NCBI RefSeq assembly: GCF_900005765.1
Contig: NC_041686.1
Coordinates: 434,001-498,000 of the forward strand
Reading direction: 5' to 3'
DNA from: Plasmodium relictum
Lineage: Eukaryota; Apicomplexa; Aconoidasida; Haemosporida; Plasmodiidae
Length of the DNA stretch: 64,000 nt
The notes below the pieces were generated by a model, which ran no database searches, had not been told where the DNA came from, and saw only the letters and a program-made list of their open reading frames with translations. Positions 1-11,500 of this stretch are shown one piece after another; within the stretch, counting starts at the first letter, position 1; every line of letters starts with the position of its first letter. The position numbers and the translations under genes were made by a program.

Positions 1-290
1 TAGTTATATATTCTTTAATTATATACCAAATGAAAATAATATTGATAGTACTCCTCCATTCTTTTAATAAAGTCTAAAAAATTATCCATTGGATAATATA
101 TATGTAAAAATATACACAACAATGATAAAAAAAAAAATAAAAAAAATATAATAAAATGAAATAAAAAAAAGATTGAAAAAACAAAAAAATATAGAGAAAA
201 AAAAAAAAAAATGAATATAAGTATCATAATAATCCATATCAAAAAAAGATTTAAAAAAATTATTATCTATCTACTTACTGAATTGTTCAT
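1..290 (-). CDS. Possible 5' end of a minus-strand gene (partial, two exons)
   Basis: Tentative model. Read on the minus strand, an ATG at 290-288 opens a four-codon exon (MNNS, 290-279) that ends at a consensus donor GTAAGT (278-273). A T-rich acceptor TTTTTTAG lies at 75-74. From 73 the frame stays open to the window edge and gives a short polar stretch followed by a hydrophobic one (INIIFIWYII), which could begin a signal peptide or membrane segment. The phases agree (both 0). A competing reading of the same DNA is an ATG at 86-84 giving MDNFLDFIKRMEEYYQYYF and a stop near 15. Nothing identifies the product. HAP2 would be its divergent neighbour. Confidence 0.3.
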
Positions 291-2376
291 TATATTTAGA
301 CTAAAATGACTCATTATTTGATTAATTAAATAATATATTTTATGAAATGGAAACATTTATTTTAATATATTTTTCTAGAATATAATTAATATGATTAAGG
401 GAGTTAAAAAAAAAAAATTTTAATAAAAAGTATTGGGGTAAGTTATAAAACAAATGACAAGGAATATGAAAGAGGAAAGAATAAAAAGAATTAGTTAAGT
501 AGACAAAGAAAAAACAATCTGTAATAATAATGAATATATTATATGAAAATTAAAAAATACATGCAGAATATTATATATAAAGATAATAATAATTTTGAAG
601 AATAACTCATCCTACAAATATTCGCATAAAAAAATCTAAAAATAGAAAAGAAATTTAAATAAAAAAATTATTTAAGATGATGATTCCGATTCATGGAAGA
701 GAATAAAACAAAAAGACTTAAAAAAAAAAGTGAATTTTCTTTTAAAAATTACATAAATTATTTTATAGATTCAGTAATAGTAATTAAAGCATTTTCTAAT
801 AAAAACTATGTTAATAAATAAAATTATAATAAATTATGTTCAAACTTAAGTAATATGAATGTTCAAGATAAAAATTAGAAATTAATATATATAAATTAAT
901 AAATCGTGATAATATATATTGTTTGTTTTTTCTTTAACTTATCATTCAGATATATATGCATCTGTATATTATTTTTTTTTAAATAAACTAGCGAATGATA
1001 AGAATTTTTAAAAAGACATTTTTTTTATTTTTTCATTAAATTTTTATAGTTTCAATTAAATATTAATTTCAAGATTATTCACATCATTTTTATACAACTA
1101 AAACTATATTCTAAAATAGCTAAATTCTCCTAATTTTATTAAAAAAAAAAAATTAATTTAAATATCCTTTAAAATTATTTTAGTTCCCATTATGAAAATA
1201 AGGCAAATCATTTATTAATTTATTATTTTATAATTTCTACCAAAAAATATTATATTTTTTTTTTTTATAAAAATAAATATTTTATATATACTACTCAATT
1301 TTTTTTTTCTATTTTGTAGCTTATTTTTTATTATATTAATACTATTAGAACTTCTCTAAATCTTAAAATTGTTTTAAATAATATTTATAATATATATTAA
1401 TATTTCATAAAAATATCGCAATGAAAGTATTTCTTTTTCTTTCTTAAAATATAGAATGAAAATTATTCTCTATCTTTAATATATATACATGAGTTTAATT
1501 TTTTCTAAAAAAAAAATAAATTTTGTTACATGCATTACTATAACGATAGAATATTTAATAAAAACAATTATATTTTTTTTTTTACATACCATTTTCTACA
1601 ACATAAAGGCTTGTCTAAATTTTTTTCTTTTGAAAAAAAAAAAAAAAAATACAGCATATATGTAAACATAATAATATATTTTTTATTAATTTTTTTTATA
1701 ATATTAACTCAAAATTTTTTATTTTTAAATGTATGAAAAAAATAAGCTTTAAGTTAAAGAAGTTAATTCACAATTCTAAATTATATAAATATAAAATATG
1801 TATATATATTAAGTGCATTAATACAAAAAAAAAAAAGGGAAAAAAAGCCTTTAACTCCTCGGTATAATCATATAATATTACCTCTAGAATAAAAACATAA
1901 TATATATATATATTATATACAAAATAAATTTTTTCTTTATTTTTATTATCTTTATATGCGTACTTTATATCATTCTCCCCCTTTTTTTTAGAAAGTATTA
2001 CCACAAAATTTATAATTTGTAAAATTTTAAATAAGAATACTTATAGAGAATTTGAATCTAAAGCGAGGAAAATTTAAATAAAATAATATGAAATATTATA
2101 CATATAATAATAATAAAAAATAAAAATAAAAATCGTAGATATATCAAAAAAGTAATTAAACGAATTAAAAAAAAAAAGGGAAAATAAAAAATTAATAAAT
2201 AAAAATGAATAATTCAAGAATTTTATATCAATTAATTAATAAGCTAAATTTTAACTTTAAAATAAAGCATCTTAAGGTTTTTTAAATTTTTCAATTAATT
2301 GAAAGAATAGAAAAAAAAAAAATTAATAAATATAGGAAGAAATATATTAAAATTTTCGTATTTACAAAGAAGCAAA
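291..2376. other. Intergenic region upstream of HAP2
   Basis: About 2.1 kb of extremely AT-rich DNA with poly(A) and poly(T) runs. It presumably contains the promoter and 5' UTR of HAP2, and possibly of a divergent gene to the left. The open frames at 1530-1736 (+) and 1768-2004 (-) are low-complexity Phe/Lys/Tyr/Ile translations with no recognisable motif. I see no convincing gene or RNA. Confidence 0.6.
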
Positions 2377-5141
2377 ATGAAAGAAAAGACAAAAAAATTG
2401 AAAATTAAATATAAACTAAGACTCTTAATTTTTTTTTTGTTTTACTTTATATTTAAAAATTATATATTAGACAATAATATTAGAAAAAAAGGTTCGTTCA
2501 TTAAGTTAGTATATTCTTTTTCAAAAAAAAAGGTTTGCACTTCTTCATCAGATGATTCTACTTGCCGTACTGTTGCTTTTGGGAAATTAGATGTTTCTAA
2601 TAATTCAGTTAATACAAAAAAATATACACATATTATTTCTCTACTTTTCATAAAAATATATTTATTAAACAGTCAAATAGGAAATGTTTTTTTTTTATTA
2701 TATGCCTTGAAAATTATTTACAATTATTTTCCTTTGATTTTATTTATTCCTATACATATGTATATATACTTTTTTTTTTTTTGAAGGTACTAAGATTGAA
2801 GATATTGAGACCTGATGGAAAAGGTTATTTTTTAACTATTCGAAGAGATTATGTTGTAATTTCATATTATTTAAAATATATAAAGGATATTCCTCTTAAA
2901 TATAGAGAAGTAGTAGACTTATTTACTAATCATAAATATGAAAAGTATTCATCAAAGGAAATAGAAGAGTTCACTTATAAATGTAATGTTAGGAGAATTG
3001 AAGATATAAAAAGGGGGGATAAGGTTGGAAATTTTCCACCTTATTTTCTTGAGTATATGAGAGGAGAGTCATGTAAATGCCCATCTTTTCATCTTTTTAA
3101 AAATGATAATTTTATAAAAAGGGTAAAATTAAAATGCAATTATTTCAATATGTTATTCACTGATTCTGCAGTAGTTTATAGCAGGCATTGTCCTATAATG
3201 GATTTATTTTATTTTTCTGTTTATGATATTGATTATCCTCCTATATTTAATACTTATGTCGATATAACATTACAAGAATATTCATACGATGATGTGTCTA
3301 CTGTTTTAAATAATAAGAACGATTTGGTTACGAAAGAAAAAAAATATGAGTTAAATGATTCTATGACAGAAATTAGAGATGATTACTTCGATATTTGGCT
3401 ATTTTTAAGAAGTGAATTTCATGGAAAAAGAAGCTTAGTTAATTTATCAAATGACTATATTTTAATTCCATCTTCACCTAAAAATGACTCAGATGTAATA
3501 TCAAGTGATGTTACAAGATATTGCGGTTTAAAAAAAGATTCTCCTCTCTTAAAAGGATGTGATTATAATGGGATATGCGATGTTATTCATCCTTGTTTAA
3601 GAAAAGCAATGATGCTACCAAAATATCTTTTTGATTTAAGTGGAAAAACATGCAATAAATTAGGAGTATCTTTAAATAAATGGAGAGATGGAGAGGGAAA
3701 TTTTTGTGGATCTAATGCGGGATATTGTTTGTCAGCTAGTCTTTTAAGATATTATGATGAGCATACAACTTCTATTAGTAAGAATTCTGTATCAAAATAT
3801 AAGATTAAGAATACCTATGCTTCAGAAGCACAAACGAAAATTTACAATTCATATAATTTACCTGATTACTTGAAAGAGAAAATAAATAATAAGAAAGTTC
3901 CAGAAGCAAAAGATCTTGATAATAAAGTTTTTTATAATGAAGACACAGCAGCACATACCCAGTTTATTGAGTACAAATATAATGGAAATCATTCCGTAGA
4001 AATAAATTTTGAAACAAATGCTCTTGAAGTTTATGAAATACGACCAATATCAACTGCAACTATTACCCACATTACTACACCAAAAAATTGCTCTTCTAAT
4101 TATTCTGATTCTAAAGATTGTGTATTAATTGTTCATGTATGGAATAACAATAAAAAAATGGGTGCTAACTTTTCATGCCATGTTGTGTGTACAGAAAAGG
4201 GAAGTGAAAAATTAGCTAGTCATATTAGCCCTATCGATAAAGTGAATGCATTTATTGAAGCAGATAAAAATTATGCTTTTTATTTTATTATTAAATTTTT
4301 AATAAATAAAAAAATAGAAACTATTTGCAAAGCAATTATAAAAGATGCAAATGGAAAGGAATGCTCTAAAGAAGAATTTAAATTAGAATCAAAAGAAACA
4401 GTACATGTTATTGAATCGAATATAGAAGAAACAAAAACAGAAACAACCTTTACTAAATATGAAAGTGATAGCACTGATGCATTTGCTTCTGCTAAGGATA
4501 CATGTCAATGCTCATTTGATTTATTATGTTATTTTTTTAATTTTAAAAAGTGCTCTTCTTATTATTCAAATTTATTAAAAGAATTCATTGGTAAATTTGC
4601 AACATTATCTATCTTGATTATCCTTACACCATCCCTGATACCTCTTTTTCCATTTTTTATTAAATTTTTTTTTAAATGCTTATTTCTTCCAATAAAAATA
4701 TGTTTCTCTTGTACTACAACAAAAAAGAAAAAAAGACAAAAATATAGAAATATTCACAAATACGACAATAAATATGAAAAATATAGGAAAAAAAGAAAAG
4801 ATTTTTCATCTTCAAATGATACAAGAAGTTCTAGTACTGAAAGTATAAAAAAAAATGAGTTAAAAAGAGGAAGAACAATGAAACATAAAAGATACAAAAA
4901 CAAAAAAAAAAAGGAAAGAAAAATAAGAGATTTTAGTCATTATAGCGGTACATCATTAGAAAGTACCATTACATATTCAACCCCTTCCATTGCGTCTATT
5001 AGTTTAAGTGAATCAAATATCTCCTCTAATTCATATACTCATAATTCTTCCAGAAAGAAAAAAAATACTAGAAAATATAAAAGCAGAGATAAGTATAAAA
5101 AGAAAAATAAGTATAAGGGAACGTCAGACTACTCATCTTAG
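2377..5141 (+). CDS. HAP2: HAP2/GCS1 male gamete fusion protein
   Basis: Class II-type membrane fusogen of male gametes, needed for merger of male and female gamete membranes. Two exons: 2377-2607 (77 codons) and 2787-5141, joined in phase 0 across a 179-bp intron (donor GTTAAT at 2608, acceptor TTTGAAG ending 2786). The product is 861 residues. Residues 1-31 are basic then hydrophobic, fitting a signal peptide. The ectodomain contains a Cys pair near [14 protein letters not shown] and the hallmark HAP2-GCS1 region at about 345-400 ([11 protein letters not shown], then [14 protein letters not shown]). One membrane segment lies at about 680-705. It is followed by a long Lys/Arg/Ser-rich cytoplasmic tail of about 150 residues with short Cys motifs at its start. 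The conserved cysteine-rich domain makes the family assignment secure. The donor is not a GTAAGT type, so the exact intron start is slightly less certain than the acceptor. The gene is transcribed in tandem with the large SPRY gene downstream. Confidence 0.95.
2608..2786 (+). other. HAP2 intron
   Basis: The 179-bp intron begins GTTAAT and ends TTTTTTTTTTTTGAAG. Reading through it in the exon 1 frame gives a low-complexity Phe/Ile/Tyr translation. Joining at these sites restores a continuous HAP2 frame reading [15 protein letters not shown]. Confidence 0.8.
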
Positions 5142-5538
5142 AAAATAAAAGAAAATACAAATAATAAATAAAAAAAATCATTTCAACATTATATCTTCAT
5201 TTTTTTATTAAATGGGAAAATTCATCATTTATAGTTTTATTGAATATAATTTTATTTTTAATTTGCCTTAAAACGTATTTTCTTTTTTTTTAAGAATTTA
5301 TCTTTTATTATTATATTTATTAATCATTTTATTTCTCCTAAGTGTTCCATTTGATGTTATTTAATTTTCAGTAATTTTTATTTTTTTCTTAATATCATTT
5401 TAAATAAAATTTGTTGAACAGAAAAAAAAAAAAAACTAATTTAAAGTAAAAAATAAAAAATTAGTCATTTAATTAATAAAATATTATATAAATCAGTAAT
5501 CCTTGGAATAATCATAAATTCTAGGATCAAGAATCATC

Positions 5539-5573
<35 letters not shown>

Positions 5574-7288
5574 TAAATATTTTATGAATTATATTTTTAT
5601 TTAATTTTCCACAATTTTCTTTTTTTGGGGTTTAAATAAATATATAAAAAAACCTTGTTTTAAGTAGTTAAACTAAATTATTTCAACATGTATATATATC
5701 TTTAAAATTGCAATAGACTTTAATTTTTTCTAACTAAAAATACACATTCTATGAAATTATTATTTCATAGTTATTTTCTTGGCTTAAAAAAAAAAATATA
5801 TTTTAAATATACTTAAGAATAGTCTTTTGGGGGTTAAATTTTTTTATTTTTTATTTTTATATTTTAAATGAATATAAATATTCTTAGAAATTTTTTTTTA
5901 ATGCATGTTAATTAAATAGAATTAAATGTTATACATATATAGATCTTGATAAAAAATTAATTCAAGAAACATTTTTTTTTTGTTCGGAAAGTTTCATCTA
6001 TTCTTTTAGTATTAGTGAAATAAAGAATATAGAAATTATTTTCTTTTTTAAAAAAGAGGGATAACATTAAAATTTTAATTTCCTTAAAATAAAATTAGAC
6101 AAATTTTGTTTGTTCTTTATATTATGATTATTTATTTTATTAATGTTAGTGTTTTTAAAAGAATTTTTTTTATGGCTACTATTGTATTTATATCATATGA
6201 TATAATATTTATTAGTATTAAATAATTATATAGTTTTTATAATACTAATATAATATTTTTAATATTGTTTTATAGTTGCACATTTATTATTAAATAATTA
6301 TTTTGTTCCTTTTACATGATTATGCATTTTTATTAATTTTTCTTGGGACTCATATTCATATATTTTCTTCTTTTTTCATATATTATTTAAAAATGAGTGT
6401 ACTATATAGAAATAGAATATAAACAAGAAAAAACAAATTTAAGAGGAATACATATTATAAAATATTGAATTTAAATTTTTTTTTTATAATTTTATGAGAA
6501 ATTCATGTATTTTTATTTAATATTTTTTATTACTATATTATTTAAAAAGTTAAAATTTAATTATATATAGTAAATTCACATATACTTTAGATAAAATTAA
6601 AAAAAAAACAAAATAAATCATTTAATTATAAATTATAAAAAAAAAAAAAGGTACATAAATTTTCTTAAAACTATTTTTCTAATATATATTTGTTTTAATT
6701 ATTAAAACTCTTATAAAATATTAACTTAAAAGGATATGAAATATATATTATGATTCTAAGAATATTGAATATCTTTATTTTTGTAAATTTTTTTATCTTA
6801 AAAATATTTAAAATAATTTTTATATATTTTTATCTATTAAGATAATTTATATCATATCATTTTATGCTATCCTCATTTATTTTATTTTATTTTAATTCAT
6901 TTTTTTTTATATTACAGATGTAATCTGTCTGCTTAAAAATTTTTCAAAAAAAGGATATGTAATACTTTAACACTTTAATACACGTATTTTTTTTTTTTTT
7001 CTTGCACACAAAAAATCCTTATAAAATTACTTTTTTATTATAAAAAAATTAAAAGGAATATTAAAATAAAAATTACAATAAAATAATATGGTAATACATT
7101 TATACAATTCAACTTTTTCATATCAAATTAAGCTAATGAAAAACAATTTTTTTCGTATAATTTATTTTTATTTTATAGCATCTTTTTTTGTATCAAACTT
7201 AAATCTATATTTTTATTTTTTTTATTTACACTTAATTCTATTAATAAATGGTGTAAATATATAAATAATTATTTATTTTATTCTTTTT

Positions 7289-7312
7289 ATTTATTTATTT
7301 ATTTATTTATTT
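7289..7312. repeat. (ATTT)6 microsatellite
   Basis: Six perfect tandem copies of ATTT, followed directly by a long T run. Intergenic. Confidence 0.9.
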
Positions 7313-8002
7313 TTTTTTTTTTTTTCATACGTACTTATGTAAAAAAATATAATCAATAAATTTTATGAATTTTTTTTTTTTATTATCATTATTATACAAT
7401 TATATACAGAAGAATAAAAAATATTAATTTTACTTTATTATTTTCTTATCTAAATTTTTTATTATAAAGTATAGTTTGACCAATAATTGAGTTAATACTG
7501 ATTCTCAGTTTTTTTTTTTTTTTTTTGAGTTGATAAAAAAAATAGTAATTTAAAATAGTTCTCAATACTTTTAAATTACAATTTTACGAAGGTTTTTTTT
7601 TTTTTTTTAATTTTTTATATTTTTAATGTATTCTAATTTGTTTTTAATTTTTATTTAATTTTTTTTTTATATATTCTCGTGAAACAAGCATATACCCTTT
7701 TTAAAGGTTATTTACTTACAAAATTAATGTGTGCATAATTAATTTTTTCATTCAGATTTCTTCCTTTATATAAAATTAATAATTAAAGTATTATATATAA
7801 AAGATTATAAAATATTTTGAAGCTTGTATGTATTTTTATTCCATGTTTTTTATATGTTTGATTACATTACCATACTTTCTCCTTATCCCTATAGATACAC
7901 TATATTCTGAAAACACACTATAAAACCATAATATATATATATATATATATATACACATAAATTTATATATAAAAGATTGCGTATAAAAAAAAAAAAAAAA
8001 AA

Positions 8003-8060
8003 GAAAAAGAAAAAGAAAAAGAAAAAGAAAAAGAAAAAGAAAAAGAAAAAGAAAAAGAAA

Positions 8061-8086
<26 letters not shown>
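8003..8086. repeat. (GAAAAA)14 hexanucleotide array
   Basis: Fourteen perfect tandem copies: G occurs every sixth base from 8003 to 8081 with only A between. It is flanked by pure A runs on both sides, so the whole purine tract covers about 7986-8093. It lies about 450 bp upstream of the ATG at 8539. It does not match the Plasmodium telomere heptamer. Confidence 0.95.
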
Positions 8087-8092
<6 letters not shown>

Positions 8093-8538
8093 ATAGAAAA
8101 ATAAAATAAAATTACGATAAGACAAAATATAATTTTATTGTTTCAATTTGTAGATTTTTATATTTTTATATAATTATAAATTACATAAAAATTAATATCC
8201 ATTGTAGTAGTAAATGTTATTAAAAAAAATAAAGTCAAAAATATAAATTAAAATAAAAAAAAAAGAAATATAAAATAATGTACTGAATATAAAGTAAATA
8301 TAATAAAAACATATGAAAGGCTATAGATAATAAGAAATGTTCTCAAGATGAAATAAACAAAAAAAAAAAAAAAAATATATTTTTTTCCTTATTTATAACT
8401 ATTAAGATTTATGTAATTCTTTTAATTACTATTATTAGCCTTTTAAAAATATATTGTATATTTAATCTACAATATAATTTTTTTTTTTTTTTAAATCCTT
8501 ATTGCTTTATAACTTTTTACTTTTTTTTTAATGCAGTA

Positions 8539-11500
8539 ATGGAAGCGATTAATTGTTTTAATGCATCATATGAAAATAACAAAAATATAGACGAGTATCT
8601 TATTAATAATGGAAAATTAAATTTCTTAATTGATTATTTGATTAACCACAGTTATATAAATTATAAGAAAAATATTTTTCTATTATTTAATAATATATAT
8701 TCCCCATATGATTCTTTAGAACAAAACAAGAAGAATGAAGCAAATATAGAAGCAAAAAGTACATATAGAAATGAACGAAAAAAGAAATATATCATCAAAG
8801 TATACGATATAAAAAGACGATCACATATGGTATTTAATTTTTTAAAAAAAAAAAGAATATATAAAATCAGTAAACGTGCTTATGTGAAATTAATGTATTT
8901 ACAAAAAAAAAAATATATAGACAATATAAAATGGAAAAAAATATATACTATGAAAAATTTAAAAAAAAAAATTTTGGATAAAAAAGGAAAAAGGTTAAAA
9001 AAAAAATTGTATTTAAATAGGTTTATGGAAAATAAGAACATAAATGGGTTCGAAAAAATGTTAAAATGGAAAAGAAATTCTTATATTTATTTTGAGGTTA
9101 TGTTTTCAGAAAAAATGAAAGTTTTGTTTTTAAGATTACTTAAATTCATATCAAAATCTATTAATTCAAAATTAAGTGAACATTTTCAAATTTTCTTTTT
9201 AATTTTTAAATACAGTTATGAATATGAATGGATGAAATCTTTAACTTGTCAACAAAATTATATGATTTTTTTTAGTTCTAAAGACAATAGTTATAAAAAA
9301 AAAAACAAAAAAAATTTGTTAGTATTTTTATATATTTTAAAAAAAAAATATATCTCATATATGATCGGTATAAAAAATCATAAAAATAAAAAATTAATGT
9401 GTGATTTGTTTGATAATTATTCTTTTAAATTAAAAAATTTAAATTTATTTTTTAATACACTTCAAAAAAATAAAATTTGCTTAAAAATTTTGGAACAATT
9501 TTTTTTTTTAGTAAATAGTTTTTATAAAGAGTTCATAAATACAAGTATATGGAAAAATATATATTATATTGATAATCATACCTATTCACTAGAAAAGAGA
9601 CTTCTTATTATTAATAATTCAAGTAGTCTTAGGGGAATAAATATATTTTTAAAAATAAATGGATTTACTGAAAAAAATGTATTATATAGAGGAATGTTCA
9701 ATTTTAAGAAATTTCAAGTATGTAATTTTCCAGAATTTAAAAATTTACTAATATTACAAATGAATGAATTTGATATTATGATGTGGTTAATTTATTTAGA
9801 TATAATCAATAATTCGACTGAAGTTATTTTAAAGAATCCATTAATGGTAGATGAACATTTTTTTTTAGTGTTTTGCATATACATATACAAAAAATATTTT
9901 CTTCCTAATAAATTAGTGTTTAATATTTTAAATATAAATAGAAAACTTTCAAAAGAATATAAGGAAAGTAACAATTTTACTTTTCTAAATAAAAAATTTT
10001 TATTTTTTATTTTTTTTGTGAAATTAATAAATTATAATAAAAATTTTATTGAATATATTTTTAATGACAGAACAGTACATGCTACTGTTACACATAATAT
10101 TTTTTTAAGTAAAGAAAATGAAGTTTTCTATTTTTCTAAAAGTATTGTTATATACAATTCAAGTTATCAAATTGCAAATAATATTTTATGTATGAAAGCA
10201 GTTCAAAAATTACAGGAATATTTAATGCAAAATAATTTTAAAAATAATTTTTTTTTTTGTATTGTAAGTTGTTTAAACATTTATAGAAAAAAATATACAA
10301 ATATACTTTTTGCAAATAAATATAGGGAAGTTTTTTTTTCTATATTACATAAAATTTATATTAAAAATACCTTTTTTTTATTGTTTTTTGAAGAATTTCC
10401 TCATATTTTAGCATTTGATGAATTAATAAAATATGAGGAAATACTATACATTTTATATATTTTAATAAATATATTTAATCTTTTACTTTATATATGTTTT
10501 CTTCATTTTATATTTCATATTTGCCATTTTATAATTGTAGTAGTAAATTTCTTAAATTGCAAATTCTTACTTTTCAAAACAAAGAATAAGAAAAAGGAAA
10601 ATTTATTAGATTATAACGAACTCAAAAGAATAAAAGAATTCAGTTTTAGTTTTAACCATATAAATAAAAAGGAAAAATGGAAAAATAAATATTTAGATAA
10701 AAAAGTACAAAAAGAGAACATTAAAATAAGTGAGCACAACAAAAAAAAATATTACTTGGAAAATAAAAGTTCGGTATGTGTTAACTGTAAATCAAAATTA
10801 CAAAAAGATGTTGTAATAAAAGAGAGGAAAACTCAATGTAAATTTCTTTTAGCTCATAAGAAGAAAAAAATAGAAAATAATAATAATAATATAGATAAAA
10901 ATGAAAAAAAAAAAAAAAGACAGAAGAAACATTATTGTGAGGATTTTATATTTGTAAATGAAGTTGATAATATAGAAAACAAAGAGAATAATTATGTTAT
11001 GAATACTGAAGAAAATATTTATGAAAATATCTATAATGAAGAGAAAAATAAAAATGATGATAGTTACATAAGTAAAAAGGGAGAAAATCTTTATTGTGAA
11101 GATAAAAAAGCAAGAAAGAAAGGTAAAAAAAAAGCAAAAAGAGAAACTAAGTTAAAAGAAGATATATTGAATAAAAAAGATAAGATTAGTTTAAATGAAA
11201 AGATAATGATAAAAAAAAATGAAAAAATATTCATTACAAAAGAATTTTGTTATTCTAAATATTTATTGTCACTATTATTGATTAATTGCATATTAAATTC
11301 AAAAAAAAATGATGAAAATAAGTATTGCAAGTCTATCCATATTTCGAGTAAATCAGTACAGTATTCTTCAAGTAATTTTAATAATTTTTCATCTCGAAAA
11401 AAAAAATCAAAAAATAATTCAAATAGAAGAAAGAATAAGAAAAAAAAAATAAATCATCAAGAGGAAAATCAAGAAAAAGAAAGAAAAAGAAAGGGGAATG

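Larger units (their letters stand above)
5142..8538. other. Intergenic region between HAP2 and the SPRY/CTLH gene
   Basis: 3.4 kb without a supported gene, the longest tandem spacing in the window. It holds a (TA)n run near 5538-5570, an ATTT microsatellite at 7289-7312, a hexanucleotide array at 8003-8086 and many homopolymer tracts. It should carry the HAP2 3' UTR and the promoter of the downstream gene. The poly-Phe frame at 7889-8125 on the minus strand is simply the hexamer array translated. Confidence 0.6.

Noticed and set aside
676-756. G/C-richer stretch GATGATGATTCCGATTC that looks coding
   Set aside because: The open frame is only about 26 codons with a stop right before it; the nearby AG is not pyrimidine-preceded, so an exon is not supported.
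7889-8125. Poly-Phe minus-strand frame
   Set aside because: Only the GAAAAA array and flanking A runs translated; no start context or motif.
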